Source of the DNA: Chryseobacterium joostei
GTDB taxonomy: Bacteria > Bacteroidota > Bacteroidia > Flavobacteriales > Weeksellaceae
Direction of reading: 5' to 3'
Assembly (NCBI RefSeq): GCF_003815775.1
Contig: NZ_CP033926.1
Coordinates: 1,612,001 to 1,676,000 of the forward strand
DNA length: 64,000 nt
The translations under genes were made by a program, and so were the position numbers. This document shows, piece after piece, positions 54,154 to 62,582 of this stretch; positions within the stretch are counted from its first letter, which is position 1, and every line of letters begins with the position of its first letter. The notes under the pieces were generated by a model that made no database searches, was not told the DNA's origin, and saw only the letters and a list, made by a program, of their open reading frames with translations.

Positions 54154-55437
54154 ATGAATAAACCTATAAAAAGAAGATTGCTATTTGGTGAACGTATGTT
54201 ATTAGGTGACGGAACAGAACCTTTTAACGCGGTTATTCCTTTCAGGCTGAGAGGTACCTTTGCATTAAAGGATATCCAGCAGGCTTTGGTACAAATTCAG
54301 AACAAGCACCCTTGGCTAAGAGCTCTTATCAACCATGATGAGAAAAACATCCCTTGGTTTGATGTTCCGGAGAAACCCCTTTCTATCCCGATTCGCATCG
54401 TGGTTCGAAAAGGAGAAGACCATTGGAAAGAAGAATCCAAAAGAGAATGGCATACCCTATTTGATTATCAAAAACTTCCCCTTATCCGGTTTGTATGGAT
54501 CAAGGGGGAAGAAGTTTCCGATATGCTTTTTGCGTTCCACCACTGCTTATGTGATGGTGGTTCTGCAATGGCTTTCCTCCATGAGTTTTTAAAAGTCCTG
54601 GATAATCCGTCCGCAGATATTGGTTCAGAACAGCCTATCATGGGAATTCAGGATGTAGTTCCGGCTCATATTTTAAACAGTCGCAGACAAAAACTAAAAG
54701 CCAGATTTATTGGCCGATTGGCAGCTACAGCCATCAAATATATTCCTACAGGTAAGAAAACTGTTGATAGACAAGACGATTATCTGATCCATTGGAAAGT
54801 AGATGAAAAAGTAAGCCAGCAATTGATTTCCTATTGCAAATCCAATGAAGTTACTGTTAACACTTTCCTAAGTGCAGCTTTACTTCAGGCATTTAAAAAG
54901 GTAAAAGGTTCAGCAGCATTTAATAAAATTTCCTGTCCGGTAGATATCAGACGTTTTGCAAGCCAGATCAAGAATGATCATATCTTCGCCTTTGGATTAA
55001 TGATCGTGGTTTCTTCCAACGAAAAGATGAGCTTTCTGGAAAATCTGCGCTCCATGCAAACCTCTGTAGAACGTAAAACCTCCAAGCTCAATCCTTATAT
55101 TACCATGATGGTAATGGAATCCGGACATGATGCTTTGACTAATTTCACCAAGCTCTTAAAGAACGGAAAATCTTCCAACGACTGCATGTTTTCCAATCTA
55201 GGACGCATTCAGATTCCTCATGAATATAAAGAGTTTACCGTGGATACCATTTTCAGCCCGTCTGTCATTGGACCATTGGGCAATACAACCACTCTGGTGG
55301 TTTCTACCTACCGTGGAAAAATGGATTTTTCCTTTGTAGGAAGTGAAGGATATTTACCTTATACCGAAGCCATGGCCATCCGTGACGAGGTGATGCAGAT
55401 CATTAAAGTACAACTGGAATATATACCCGTATCATGA
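54154..55437 (+). CDS. HHxxxDG-type acyltransferase (condensation-domain superfamily), first copy
   Basis: 427 residues. The catalytic motif HHCLCDG at 129-135 (His130, Asp134) is intact and sits in the usual place for PapA, wax-ester synthase and NRPS condensation-like proteins. Later parts have a DFxFG-like element (VVSTYRGKMDFSFVGSEGYLPYTEA). No signal peptide. Gap of 3 bases after the glycosyltransferase gene. These enzymes move an acyl group from a carrier protein or CoA onto a hydroxyl, so a role in acylating the glycosylated product is expected (inference). The next gene is a divergent paralogue. Confidence 0.88.
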   Translation: MNKPIKRRLLFGERMLLGDGTEPFNAVIPFRLRGTFALKDIQQALVQIQNKHPWLRALINHDEKNIPWFDVPEKPLSIPIRIVVRKGEDHWKEESKREWHTLFDYQKLPLIRFVWIKGEEVSDMLFAFHHCLCDGGSAMAFLHEFLKVLDNPSADIGSEQPIMGIQDVVPAHILNSRRQKLKARFIGRLAATAIKYIPTGKKTVDRQDDYLIHWKVDEKVSQQLISYCKSNEVTVNTFLSAALLQAFKKVKGSAAFNKISCPVDIRRFASQIKNDHIFAFGLMIVVSSNEKMSFLENLRSMQTSVERKTSKLNPYITMMVMESGHDALTNFTKLLKNGKSSNDCMFSNLGRIQIPHEYKEFTVDTIFSPSVIGPLGNTTTLVVSTYRGKMDFSFVGSEGYLPYTEAMAIRDEVMQIIKVQLEYIPVS

Positions 55438-56687
55438 TCAAAAGAAAACTAATGATGGTGGAAAGGATCATGTATGTAGATCCTGAAACTCCCGTAAATT
55501 GTGTATTTGCCGCTAAAATAAAAGGAGAAATTCCGGAGGAGAACTTTAAGACTGCTCTGGAAAAAATCCAGCAAAAGCACCCATTACTGAGAGCGGTTAT
55601 AGATACCAAGACTGAAAAATATCCCTTTTTTATCGAAGAAAAGGATATTGCACCTATCCCACTTCGTATTGTAGAAAGAAAAACAGATCAGGACTGGCTT
55701 CTGGAGTCTCAAAAAGAATGGAAAGTTTTGTTTGAAGATGAAAAGAAACCCCTTGCCCGAGTGGTTTGGGTGAAAGGACAAAATGTTTCTGAAATTTTTT
55801 GGGCAATCCCTCACTGTATCTCTGACGGAACAACAGGCGTCACCCTTATGCAGGAGCTTCTCCAGCTTTTGGATGATCCCTTTTTTGAACTCCAGCCTTA
55901 TCAGCCGTTCTCTTCAGTCAATGATTTTCTACCCCCCAGTTTCAATGTAAAAAGTAAGAAATACAAAGCCAATCTATATCTCCTTTTTGCAAGATTCTTC
56001 TTTCTTCTGCAAAGAAAAAGTAAAAAAAGAAACCTTGGACAAGATTATGTTCTTCACCGAAAACTGGATTCGGAAACCACCTCAAAAATCACTGAAAAAT
56101 GTAAGGCCAATGGAGTTTCTGTACATGCCTTACTTTGTGCCGCATTTATGCAGGCATTTCAGGAAGTAAAAGGTGCTGACGCTAAGGGTAAAGTTATCAG
56201 TCCCGTAGATGTTCGTCATTTCATCCCAGAAATTAAGCAGGATCATTTATTTGCCTTTGCCCCAACCGTTGATCTTTCCTTAAAAAAAGGAAGTTATGAT
56301 CTGATCAACAATGCCCGACAGATTAAAAACGATCTTATTCAGAAAATAAAGAAAATGGAAGCCCGAGAACTTCTATGGATGGGTGAACAGATGCACCCGA
56401 TTGTTGACCGTATGATCTCTATGCTGAAATCCAGTAATGGCGGACATGATGTAACCCTCTCCAATATGGGTAAAATCAATATCCCGAATCATTACAACAA
56501 CTTCACCGTTGAAACCATCTTCAGCCCAACGGTAGCATTCCCATGGCTGAACTCAAACACTTTGACGACGAGTACGTACAACCAACAAATGGATTTTATA
56601 TTTTTGTCTAACGAAGACTTTCTGCCCAAAGCGGAAGCCACTATCATAAAAGAGAAAGCCATTGCGCTTATGACCACCTCCGTATGA
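55434..56687 (+). CDS. HHxxxDG-type acyltransferase, second copy with PHxxxDG motif
   Basis: 417 residues, similar in order to its neighbour (FSPTVAFPWLNSNTLTTSTYNQQMDFIFLSNE near the C-terminus). The motif reads PHCISDG at 126-132: the first His is Pro126, but the second, catalytic His127 and Asp131 and Gly132 remain. It overlaps the upstream gene by four bases (ATGA) and the membrane-protein gene by four, so translation is coupled. A paralogous pair suggests two acylations of the product, perhaps with different acyl donors or positions. Confidence 0.86.
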   Translation: MIKRKLMMVERIMYVDPETPVNCVFAAKIKGEIPEENFKTALEKIQQKHPLLRAVIDTKTEKYPFFIEEKDIAPIPLRIVERKTDQDWLLESQKEWKVLFEDEKKPLARVVWVKGQNVSEIFWAIPHCISDGTTGVTLMQELLQLLDDPFFELQPYQPFSSVNDFLPPSFNVKSKKYKANLYLLFARFFFLLQRKSKKRNLGQDYVLHRKLDSETTSKITEKCKANGVSVHALLCAAFMQAFQEVKGADAKGKVISPVDVRHFIPEIKQDHLFAFAPTVDLSLKKGSYDLINNARQIKNDLIQKIKKMEARELLWMGEQMHPIVDRMISMLKSSNGGHDVTLSNMGKINIPNHYNNFTVETIFSPTVAFPWLNSNTLTTSTYNQQMDFIFLSNEDFLPKAEATIIKEKAIALMTTSV

Positions 56688-57238
56688 AATTGAAATTTAA
56701 GCCGAAGCCACCTAAAAAGCTCAAGAAAACCACCCTCAAACGCTTTCTCATCAAGCGGACAATCTACTATGTCCTCCCGAATGTATTTTTCAATTCCATT
56801 ATCGCGTATGCAAGCTTCAAGGAGTTGGGATATACGCATTTCTTTTCAGGGGAACAGAATTTAGCCCGCCTTACCTTACCTATGGCCTTATTTCTACCCG
56901 TTGTCCTTACCATTGACATCATCAAAAGAGTAACCGATGCCGCAGGTCAGGGCGCCATTGAGTTTACCGTAGATGAACAGTTAAATATTAAAAAACTAAT
57001 GACCAAGCTGAGCATTCTGCATGGTATCATTACCTGTTCTCTGGTGCTGTCTATGCTTTTTTTAGGACAGTATAATTTCTCAAAGGATTATAAGCTGGAT
57101 GCTACGGCAATGGCTGTGGTAGTGGGTGTGCTGGCTGGGATTTTGTCTGTGGTGTTTGTGTATTTGCCGGTGTGGAGGTTGAGGAGGTGGATGTTTAGAT
57201 CCATACCTTCAAATTCATTAAATACAGAAAAATTTTAA
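56684..57238 (+). CDS. Small membrane protein closing the PKS/lipid operon
   Basis: 184 residues with a very basic N-terminus (KLKFKPKPPKKLKKTTLKRFLIKR) and four hydrophobic helices (TIYYVLPNVFFNSIIAYAS, LTLPMALFLPVVLTIDII, SILHGIITCSLVLSMLFLGQY, AVVVGVLAGILSVVFVYLPVW). Start overlaps the acyltransferase stop by four bases (ATGA). I do not recognise a family. Position as last gene of the operon suggests a role in membrane localisation or transport of the product. Confidence 0.75.
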   Translation: MKLKFKPKPPKKLKKTTLKRFLIKRTIYYVLPNVFFNSIIAYASFKELGYTHFFSGEQNLARLTLPMALFLPVVLTIDIIKRVTDAAGQGAIEFTVDEQLNIKKLMTKLSILHGIITCSLVLSMLFLGQYNFSKDYKLDATAMAVVVGVLAGILSVVFVYLPVWRLRRWMFRSIPSNSLNTEKF

Positions 57239-57266
57239 TTATCTGAATAATAATGAATAACTTATA

Positions 57267-57304
57267 AACAGCACTTTTTTAATTTCAAAGAAGTGCTGTT
57301 TTAT
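57267..57304 (+). terminator. Intrinsic terminator of the PKS/lipid operon
   Basis: 11-bp arms AAACAGCACTT (57267-57277) and AAGTGCTGTTT (57291-57301), then TTTAT. It lies 29 bases after the last stop of the operon, so the eight genes have one clear end. Confidence 0.85.
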
Positions 57305-57333
57305 ATTTTCAAATAGACATGTAACCTCAGTTT

Positions 57334-57477
57334 AGCCTCCTGTTCCCGGTCCATTCAAATACTCATTACTAATATCTTTTTCCTTTTTAAAATCCATCTT
57401 TCCAAATTTATAGCTGAAGTTGATTCCAAAAGAATGATAAGCTAACTCCCTTACAGAATCCACAAAAGCTTTTATTT
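57334..57477 (-). pseudogene. Remnant of an outer-membrane beta-barrel / TonB-dependent receptor C-terminus
   Basis: A minus-strand frame of 45 codons after a stop reads AFVDSVRELAYHSFGINFSY, then KFGKMDFKKEKDIS, and ends NEYLNGPGTGG. The amphipathic final strand (SFGINFSYKFGK) is like the last beta strands of flavobacterial OM receptors (beta-signal), and the tail is typical of such genes. No start codon; the gene body is lost upstream. Confidence 0.5.
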
Positions 57478-57779
57478 AAAACACTTTAGTCCACTTAATT
57501 TAGTTTAAAATCATACTATACAGGAAAGTTCATATAAGAAGAAAATCTTTAATTTTCAAAAGCTAAAGTGTACTTATTATACATAATGCCTGTCACTTAA
57601 AATAACTTAAGTGTTTAATTCTTTTGTGACTTTTGTGGTTATTTAAATAGTGTTTCATCAAATTCAGCAGGTGATTTCTCTAAGTTCTACGCCATTCATA
57701 ATACTTTAACATCCTTTATACCCCATCCCCAGATAAATTTTCGTTCTTTTGCAAAAAGTTTTAATTTTTAAATAATTGC
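57478..57779. other. Intergenic, no gene seen
   Basis: About 300 bases before the acyltransferase gene. A weak TTCTTTTG box (57745-57752 region) is one base off TAnnTTTG. No ORF or RNA. Confidence 0.35.
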
Positions 57780-58913
57780 ATGTCAAAGTTTGATGAAATC
57801 CGGTATTTCCATGATCATGAAGTAAATGAAGCACTAGGAAGTATAGCCCGCGATCCCATGATGAAAGCGCTGATGAACTTTACTTTTCCAGGGGTAGACG
57901 AACAGGTTTGGCTGGAACAGTTCAAAGAGGTTCATTCTATCAGTGATTTTCAGCATCATTTTGTGGCGCACACTATCCGTCAGATCCTTGCCAAGAGCTC
58001 TGAGGGCTTAACGACTTCAGGTTTTGATCAACTTGACAAGAACACTCCTTACCTCTTTATCTCAAATCACAGAGATATTGTACTGGATACATCATTGCTT
58101 AATCTGGTTCTGCTGGAAAGCGGCCATATTATGACAGCTTCAGCTATTGGTGACAACCTTGTGAAAAGAAATTTTCTAAATGTACTGGCAAAGCTGAACC
58201 GTAATTTTTTAGTTCAAAGAGGATTATCTCTTCGTGAGCGGCTTAAAAGTTCACAAACCATGTCAGAGTACATTGATCAGCAATTACACCATGAAAACCG
58301 TTCTGTATGGATCGCCCAGCGTGAGGGCCGTACTAAAAACGGGAATGATGCTACCCAACAAGGGGTTTTAAAGATGCTGGCCATGGCATCCGGGAATCAA
58401 TCATTGACCGATTATTTTAAGACATTGAAGATTGTTCCGATATCCATTTCCTATGAATATGATCCTACAGATTCCCTGAAAATGCCTCAACTTTTAGCAC
58501 AACATAGGGAGGAGGAATACATTAAAGGTAAAAATGAGGATTTCATGACCATGCTTAGCGGAATATTAGGACAAAAGAAGCGAATTCATATTCATGCCGG
58601 TGATGTGATTGATAAGGAATTAGATGATATCGCAGCTAATATTGACAATAAAAACAAGCAGTTGCAGGCTATTGCACAGGTTATTGATGATTCAATTATA
58701 CAGAACTATAAGCTTTGGCCTACAAAATATATAGCTTATGATCTGATTCATAATACGGATACCTATGCTTCTCACTATACAGAACAGGAAAAACAATTAT
58801 TTATCCGAAGACTTGAGATGCGTATCTCTTCTTCTGATGCTATTTCTAAAGAGTATTTCCTTACCATGTATGCCAATCCACTGATTAATAAAAGAAAATT
58901 AGAAGAAAACTAG
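57780..58913 (+). CDS. PlsC-like acyltransferase (glycerolipid or 1-acylglycerol-3-phosphate acyltransferase type)
   Basis: 377 residues. The acyltransferase motif I region is NHRDIVLD with His97 and Asp103 (a H-x5-D spacing rather than the usual H-x4-D; D99 gives H-R-D). Other PlsC-like blocks follow: FLVQRG, and VWIAQREGRTKNG, which is like the EGTRS block. Cytoplasmic face of the membrane is expected. It transfers acyl chains to a phospho-glycerol or similar acceptor. Its place after the PKS operon, with its own leader and terminator, raises the possibility that it uses acyl chains made there, but it may be a general lipid gene. Confidence 0.78.
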   Translation: MSKFDEIRYFHDHEVNEALGSIARDPMMKALMNFTFPGVDEQVWLEQFKEVHSISDFQHHFVAHTIRQILAKSSEGLTTSGFDQLDKNTPYLFISNHRDIVLDTSLLNLVLLESGHIMTASAIGDNLVKRNFLNVLAKLNRNFLVQRGLSLRERLKSSQTMSEYIDQQLHHENRSVWIAQREGRTKNGNDATQQGVLKMLAMASGNQSLTDYFKTLKIVPISISYEYDPTDSLKMPQLLAQHREEEYIKGKNEDFMTMLSGILGQKKRIHIHAGDVIDKELDDIAANIDNKNKQLQAIAQVIDDSIIQNYKLWPTKYIAYDLIHNTDTYASHYTEQEKQLFIRRLEMRISSSDAISKEYFLTMYANPLINKRKLEEN

Positions 58914-58952
58914 TTGTAAGAAAAACATTTTCTTACATTAACACAAATATTG

Positions 58953-58984
58953 ATGGACACTTTTTTAAGTGTCCATTTTATTTT
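58953..58984 (+). terminator. Intrinsic terminator of the acyltransferase gene
   Basis: 10-bp arms ATGGACACTT (58953-58962) and AAGTGTCCAT (58967-58976), loop TTTT, followed by TTTATTTTT. Confidence 0.88.
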
Positions 58985-59295
58985 TATTGAATAATCCTGC
59001 TATGCTTTCTTATTTACTCGCGTAAATCCAGCAGATAACACCAGTTTCATAATAATTATCTGCTCAATCCGTACAATCTGCGAGAGAGTAAAAATCTAAG
59101 GAAACATTATCATTATTATTTTTTGCTAACGCACATCAAGGAGATATCGCTGATTTATTAATCATGAAATTTGCTGATTAAATGCACAGCGGATTATGGT
59201 TTCCCGTAATTTTCTTCTATCCGTTGTTTGTAGTTTCGAGCATTATAAAACAAGGTGTTTTTATAAGCTTTAGTTCAACAAACAACGACTACATT

Positions 59296-60324
59296 ATGAA
59301 TAAAAAAACGACTCCTGCAGATCTCTTTTTGGGAATTCTTGCATTATTACTGATCAGCGTAAGCTTTTACCAGACCTGGCTTGGGTTACAGCAGATCTTT
59401 GGTCCTGCATCCTTTGTTATAGCCTTGGTCTTATCATTATTGCTCCTCTTTCTGTGCTGGATGCTGAGAAATTCCAAACTGGAGGGAAAACCTACCGGGA
59501 GCCTTGTTGGGATCTACGTGTTTATCGCCTCTTTCTGTTTTATTGCCAACTTCAACGCATTATATACAAGGTTTATGAAAACCGATATCTATACGGATGA
59601 ACTTCGTGACATCAATAAAAATTTCACTGCTCTTGAAAACGATGTGGAATCAAAATTAAGCTACAAATACAATAAAGCAACGACCCAGAATATTGAGATC
59701 AAGAAAAAACAGCTAATGGAACAGATCAAGGATCCCGGGAATAAAGGAATTGGAACCCGTGCCCAACTATTGATCAAGGATATAGAGAAACTGACAGGTC
59801 AAAAGGTTGACTTACTGACTCCGGTGGGTGATGATTATGAGGATCTTTCAGAAAGAATGGGAAGACAAATTGATAATATCATCTCTGATCTGTCTCCTGA
59901 AGAAAGAGCATTGAAAACGGATATTAATACCACAGCATTTAAATGGAACAAGAATATTCAGGATTTACTGCTTTTATCAAAAAAGGAAAAAGATGGCTTA
60001 TCTCAGGGCTTAATTGATGAGTCTCTTTCTGATTATAATAAACTGGGCAGCAGAGCACAAACTATTCTTGGAAATGACAAAATTCACTTTGAACCCATGA
60101 TTTCAAAGACCCAGCAGGTTGGAAAAATTGGTTTTGCATTTGAACATGCCATTAAAAACTTCGGAATGTATCAGTTTGTGGTATTGGCAGGTTGTATTTT
60201 GCTTGATTTTGTGATCGTTATCATTATTTTATTGGTCACAGATTCCGGAAATTACAATGGAAGTAATGGCAGAAGTGTATTTAACAATAAAAGAAGCGGT
60301 AAAACCATCATCCCTAATAACTAA
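59296..60324 (+). CDS. Membrane coiled-coil protein, first gene of a GTPase module
   Basis: 342 residues from the ATG at 59296. An earlier in-frame ATG at 59182 would prefix 38 residues that read as translated spacer. Three N-terminal helices (DLFLGILALLLISVSF, FVIALVLSLLLLFLCWML, GIYVFIASFCFIANFNAL) are followed by ~190 residues of polar, largely helical sequence (LRDINKNFTALENDVESKL, IKDIEKL), then one C-terminal helix (FVVLAGCILLDFVIVIIILLVTD) and a basic tail. The soluble part should face the periplasm or cytoplasm between helices 3 and 4. No family recognised. Three bases before the GTPase gene. Confidence 0.7.
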   Translation: MNKKTTPADLFLGILALLLISVSFYQTWLGLQQIFGPASFVIALVLSLLLLFLCWMLRNSKLEGKPTGSLVGIYVFIASFCFIANFNALYTRFMKTDIYTDELRDINKNFTALENDVESKLSYKYNKATTQNIEIKKKQLMEQIKDPGNKGIGTRAQLLIKDIEKLTGQKVDLLTPVGDDYEDLSERMGRQIDNIISDLSPEERALKTDINTTAFKWNKNIQDLLLLSKKEKDGLSQGLIDESLSDYNKLGSRAQTILGNDKIHFEPMISKTQQVGKIGFAFEHAIKNFGMYQFVVLAGCILLDFVIVIIILLVTDSGNYNGSNGRSVFNNKRSGKTIIPNN

Positions 60325-60327
60325 GCC

Positions 60328-61254
60328 ATGGAAACCAATGAAAATTTAAAACCTCTGTCTTTTGAAACTGAAGAATCCTTAAAGCCTCTTTCCTTTGAAT
60401 TTCAAAATGATCCCCCGGAAGATTTTGTTCCTATTGCCAAGACCATCTCCAATGATCTTAAAAATAAGGAAAGTAACTTTGTGTTCTTCTTTGGAACCGC
60501 AGAATCAGGAAAATCTGTTATTCTTTCCTCCATGCTTTACTATCTCAGATCATATGCCGGAGTGTTGAGACCAAAGCTTGGAACTCCCAACTCTAAGGAA
60601 GCCAATGTACTTCTCTCTGATTTTTTTGAAAACATCCGGCAGGGAGTTCTTCCCAACAGAACCACAAGGGATCAGGTTACCCGTCTGGATCTTGTTTTTG
60701 AGCCTAATAACAGATCAAAAAGAGTGGTTCCGATAGATCTTACCTTTCTGGAAACATCAGGAGAAAATCATAAAGACATCAGAAGAGGTGGAAGCTATCA
60801 TAGCAGTATTGAGACCTTTCTTAATGCTAATATCCCCCTTACATTTATTATTGTTACCAGCTTTGAATCTGCCTATAAGGACGACTCCTTAATCAATGAA
60901 TTTCTGGATGAACTGGAAAGAAAGGGTAAAAATTTAAAATCCGTGAATGCCATCCTTGTGATTTCCAAGTGGGACAAATCGGGAAGAATGGATGTGGAAA
61001 GCGCTGAAGCCCTTGACAATTTCATTTCTGACCATTTACCAATGACGTCTCAACGTATTGATACGTATGGCCTAAGCAAAACGTATTATACCGTAGGAAG
61101 TGTTCAAAATGCAACAGGAAGCGAAAGAATCAGCCTGTTGAATCTTTCCACGGCGGAAGTGCTATCAAAATGGCTGTACAGAAGCATTGTGGGGTATGAT
61201 CTGGATTATGAAGGAACATTTTGGGAACGTTTAAAATTTAGTTTTACAGATTAA
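60328..61254 (+). CDS. P-loop GTPase-like protein (TRAFAC/double-GTPase type)
   Basis: 308 residues. The Walker A motif is GTAESGKS at 56-63, preceded by a strand (SNFVFFFGTA). A G4-like motif occurs as VISKWDKSG, where the usual NKxD reads SKWD. The N-terminus repeats LKPLSFE at 8-14 and 18-24. The overall pattern (G1 after ~55 residues, G4 ~150 residues later, no clear DxxG) resembles GTPases of bacterial conflict or membrane-remodelling systems described by Aravind and colleagues; I cannot assign a subfamily. It lies 3 bases after the membrane protein and overlaps the next gene by one base (TAATG). Confidence 0.72.
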   Translation: METNENLKPLSFETEESLKPLSFEFQNDPPEDFVPIAKTISNDLKNKESNFVFFFGTAESGKSVILSSMLYYLRSYAGVLRPKLGTPNSKEANVLLSDFFENIRQGVLPNRTTRDQVTRLDLVFEPNNRSKRVVPIDLTFLETSGENHKDIRRGGSYHSSIETFLNANIPLTFIIVTSFESAYKDDSLINEFLDELERKGKNLKSVNAILVISKWDKSGRMDVESAEALDNFISDHLPMTSQRIDTYGLSKTYYTVGSVQNATGSERISLLNLSTAEVLSKWLYRSIVGYDLDYEGTFWERLKFSFTD

Positions 61255-62492
61255 TGAACAGTACTTATTTTTTCTCTGCCTTTGGTACATTTGGAAACCC
61301 GAATGGCTTCCGGCAATCCTTTTTTTTAGGTGGAAATAAGGCCATAGCCAAGGAAATCCGAACGTTTGACTTGAAGACGGATGCCATTAAACTATTTCCT
61401 CAAACCAGTATTTATTCCATACGGAAGGATTATGCCGGGGGAAGCAACCTTATCTCCTATTCGGTTTATACGTTTGCCAAGGAGCAGAACTCGGACAGAG
61501 GAGGCACATTTATAGGCTCCGGTTTGCTCTTTGTTGGAAAGGTGGCCTCAGAAAGTCTTATCATCAATACGTTGAATGAGTTTCAGGATCATCTTGAAAA
61601 AAATAATCTTTCAGACAGCATTATTACGGTCAATCATTCCGATCAGTTTTCCATCCATAAACCTAAGGATTTTGATAAGATAGGGTTCAATGTCCGTGAA
61701 ATTGATGACCTTAGCTTTACCCAAGGCAGCAACAGCTACCTCGTTGTTTATTGTGAAACCAACCCGGCACAATTGCAAAATTTCTTTAGTCAGGCCATTG
61801 AACTTCTGAATGTATACGATACCATTTACTTTACCCAAAGCCATGAGATTGGAGAGTTTGTAAGGCAAAAGGGAATTTTCAGGATTGTAGATGCAAACGG
61901 TTTTAAAAAGGAATTGGAGAATCTTCATGAAGAGAGAATCCGAGAAATTAAAAACGCCATTGCAGATCTTGAAAGAGAAAAGGAAAGCTTAAAGGATGAA
62001 AGAACGAAACTGCTTGAAGATCTCAACAGGCAGATTGCACAGAATGAAAGACGACATCAGGAAAATGGTGCTAAAATAAAGGAATCCAAAAGCGGAATTG
62101 AGGTTATTAGAAAGGAATACGACCAGTATTCCGGAAAGATTGATGAAGTCATCAAAAGCCTTACCTCAGATGGAAAGGTAGAAACTGCAAAGAAACGACA
62201 CCAGGAAAATAAAAGATCATTTGCCCATATCATCAATCAGAATAAAAATATAGAATCTCTCTCTACTATATCCTCCAGTATTAGGCCTCAGGGAAGTTCT
62301 ATGGAAACACGACCTTACGGAAAGGATGTTGCAGAATTCTACAGCTCTAGCAGAAATAACGGAAAGAAAGAATTCAGGCCGGATGGTTTTAAGATCGCTA
62401 CAGTGATATTAGCACTGCTATTGGTTGGCGTTCTCATCCTATGTTGCATGTGGATGCCGAAAGAATATTCTGCAGTACTTACAATCCCTTAA
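61254..62492 (+). CDS. GTPase-associated coiled-coil membrane-anchored protein
   Basis: 412 residues. The N-terminal ~200 residues are a globular alpha/beta domain (YFFSAFGTFGNPNGFRQSFFL, then LISYSVYTFAKEQNSDRGGTFIGSGLLFVG). A coiled coil of ~100 residues follows (REIKNAIADLEREKESLKDE and on), then a Ser-rich linker and one C-terminal transmembrane helix (IATVILALLLVGVLILCCMWM). The opening 'FGTFGNPNGFRQ' recalls the N-terminal domain of GTPase-associated proteins found beside such GTPases, held at moderate confidence. Starts inside the GTPase stop codon, so translation is coupled. It may bridge the GTPase to the membrane. Confidence 0.65.
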   Translation: MNSTYFFSAFGTFGNPNGFRQSFFLGGNKAIAKEIRTFDLKTDAIKLFPQTSIYSIRKDYAGGSNLISYSVYTFAKEQNSDRGGTFIGSGLLFVGKVASESLIINTLNEFQDHLEKNNLSDSIITVNHSDQFSIHKPKDFDKIGFNVREIDDLSFTQGSNSYLVVYCETNPAQLQNFFSQAIELLNVYDTIYFTQSHEIGEFVRQKGIFRIVDANGFKKELENLHEERIREIKNAIADLEREKESLKDERTKLLEDLNRQIAQNERRHQENGAKIKESKSGIEVIRKEYDQYSGKIDEVIKSLTSDGKVETAKKRHQENKRSFAHIINQNKNIESLSTISSSIRPQGSSMETRPYGKDVAEFYSSSRNNGKKEFRPDGFKIATVILALLLVGVLILCCMWMPKEYSAVLTIP

Positions 62493-62529
62493 AATTTGCT
62501 ATTTATTAAAAGTGTATATATTTTCTACA

Positions 62530-62563
62530 AAAAGCTCCTCTCTGGCAACAAAGAGGAGCTTTT
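62530..62563. terminator. Bidirectional intrinsic terminator between the GTPase module and the serine hydrolase
   Basis: 12-bp arms AAAAGCTCCTCT (62530-62541) and AGAGGAGCTTTT (62552-62563). It serves both converging genes. Confidence 0.9.
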
Positions 62564-62582
62564 ATGAGCTGTAGTCTTAGCT

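Noticed and set aside
59182..59295. N-terminal extension of the GTPase-module membrane protein
   Set aside because: The 38 extra residues look like translated spacer and the ATG at 59296 starts a proper membrane protein.
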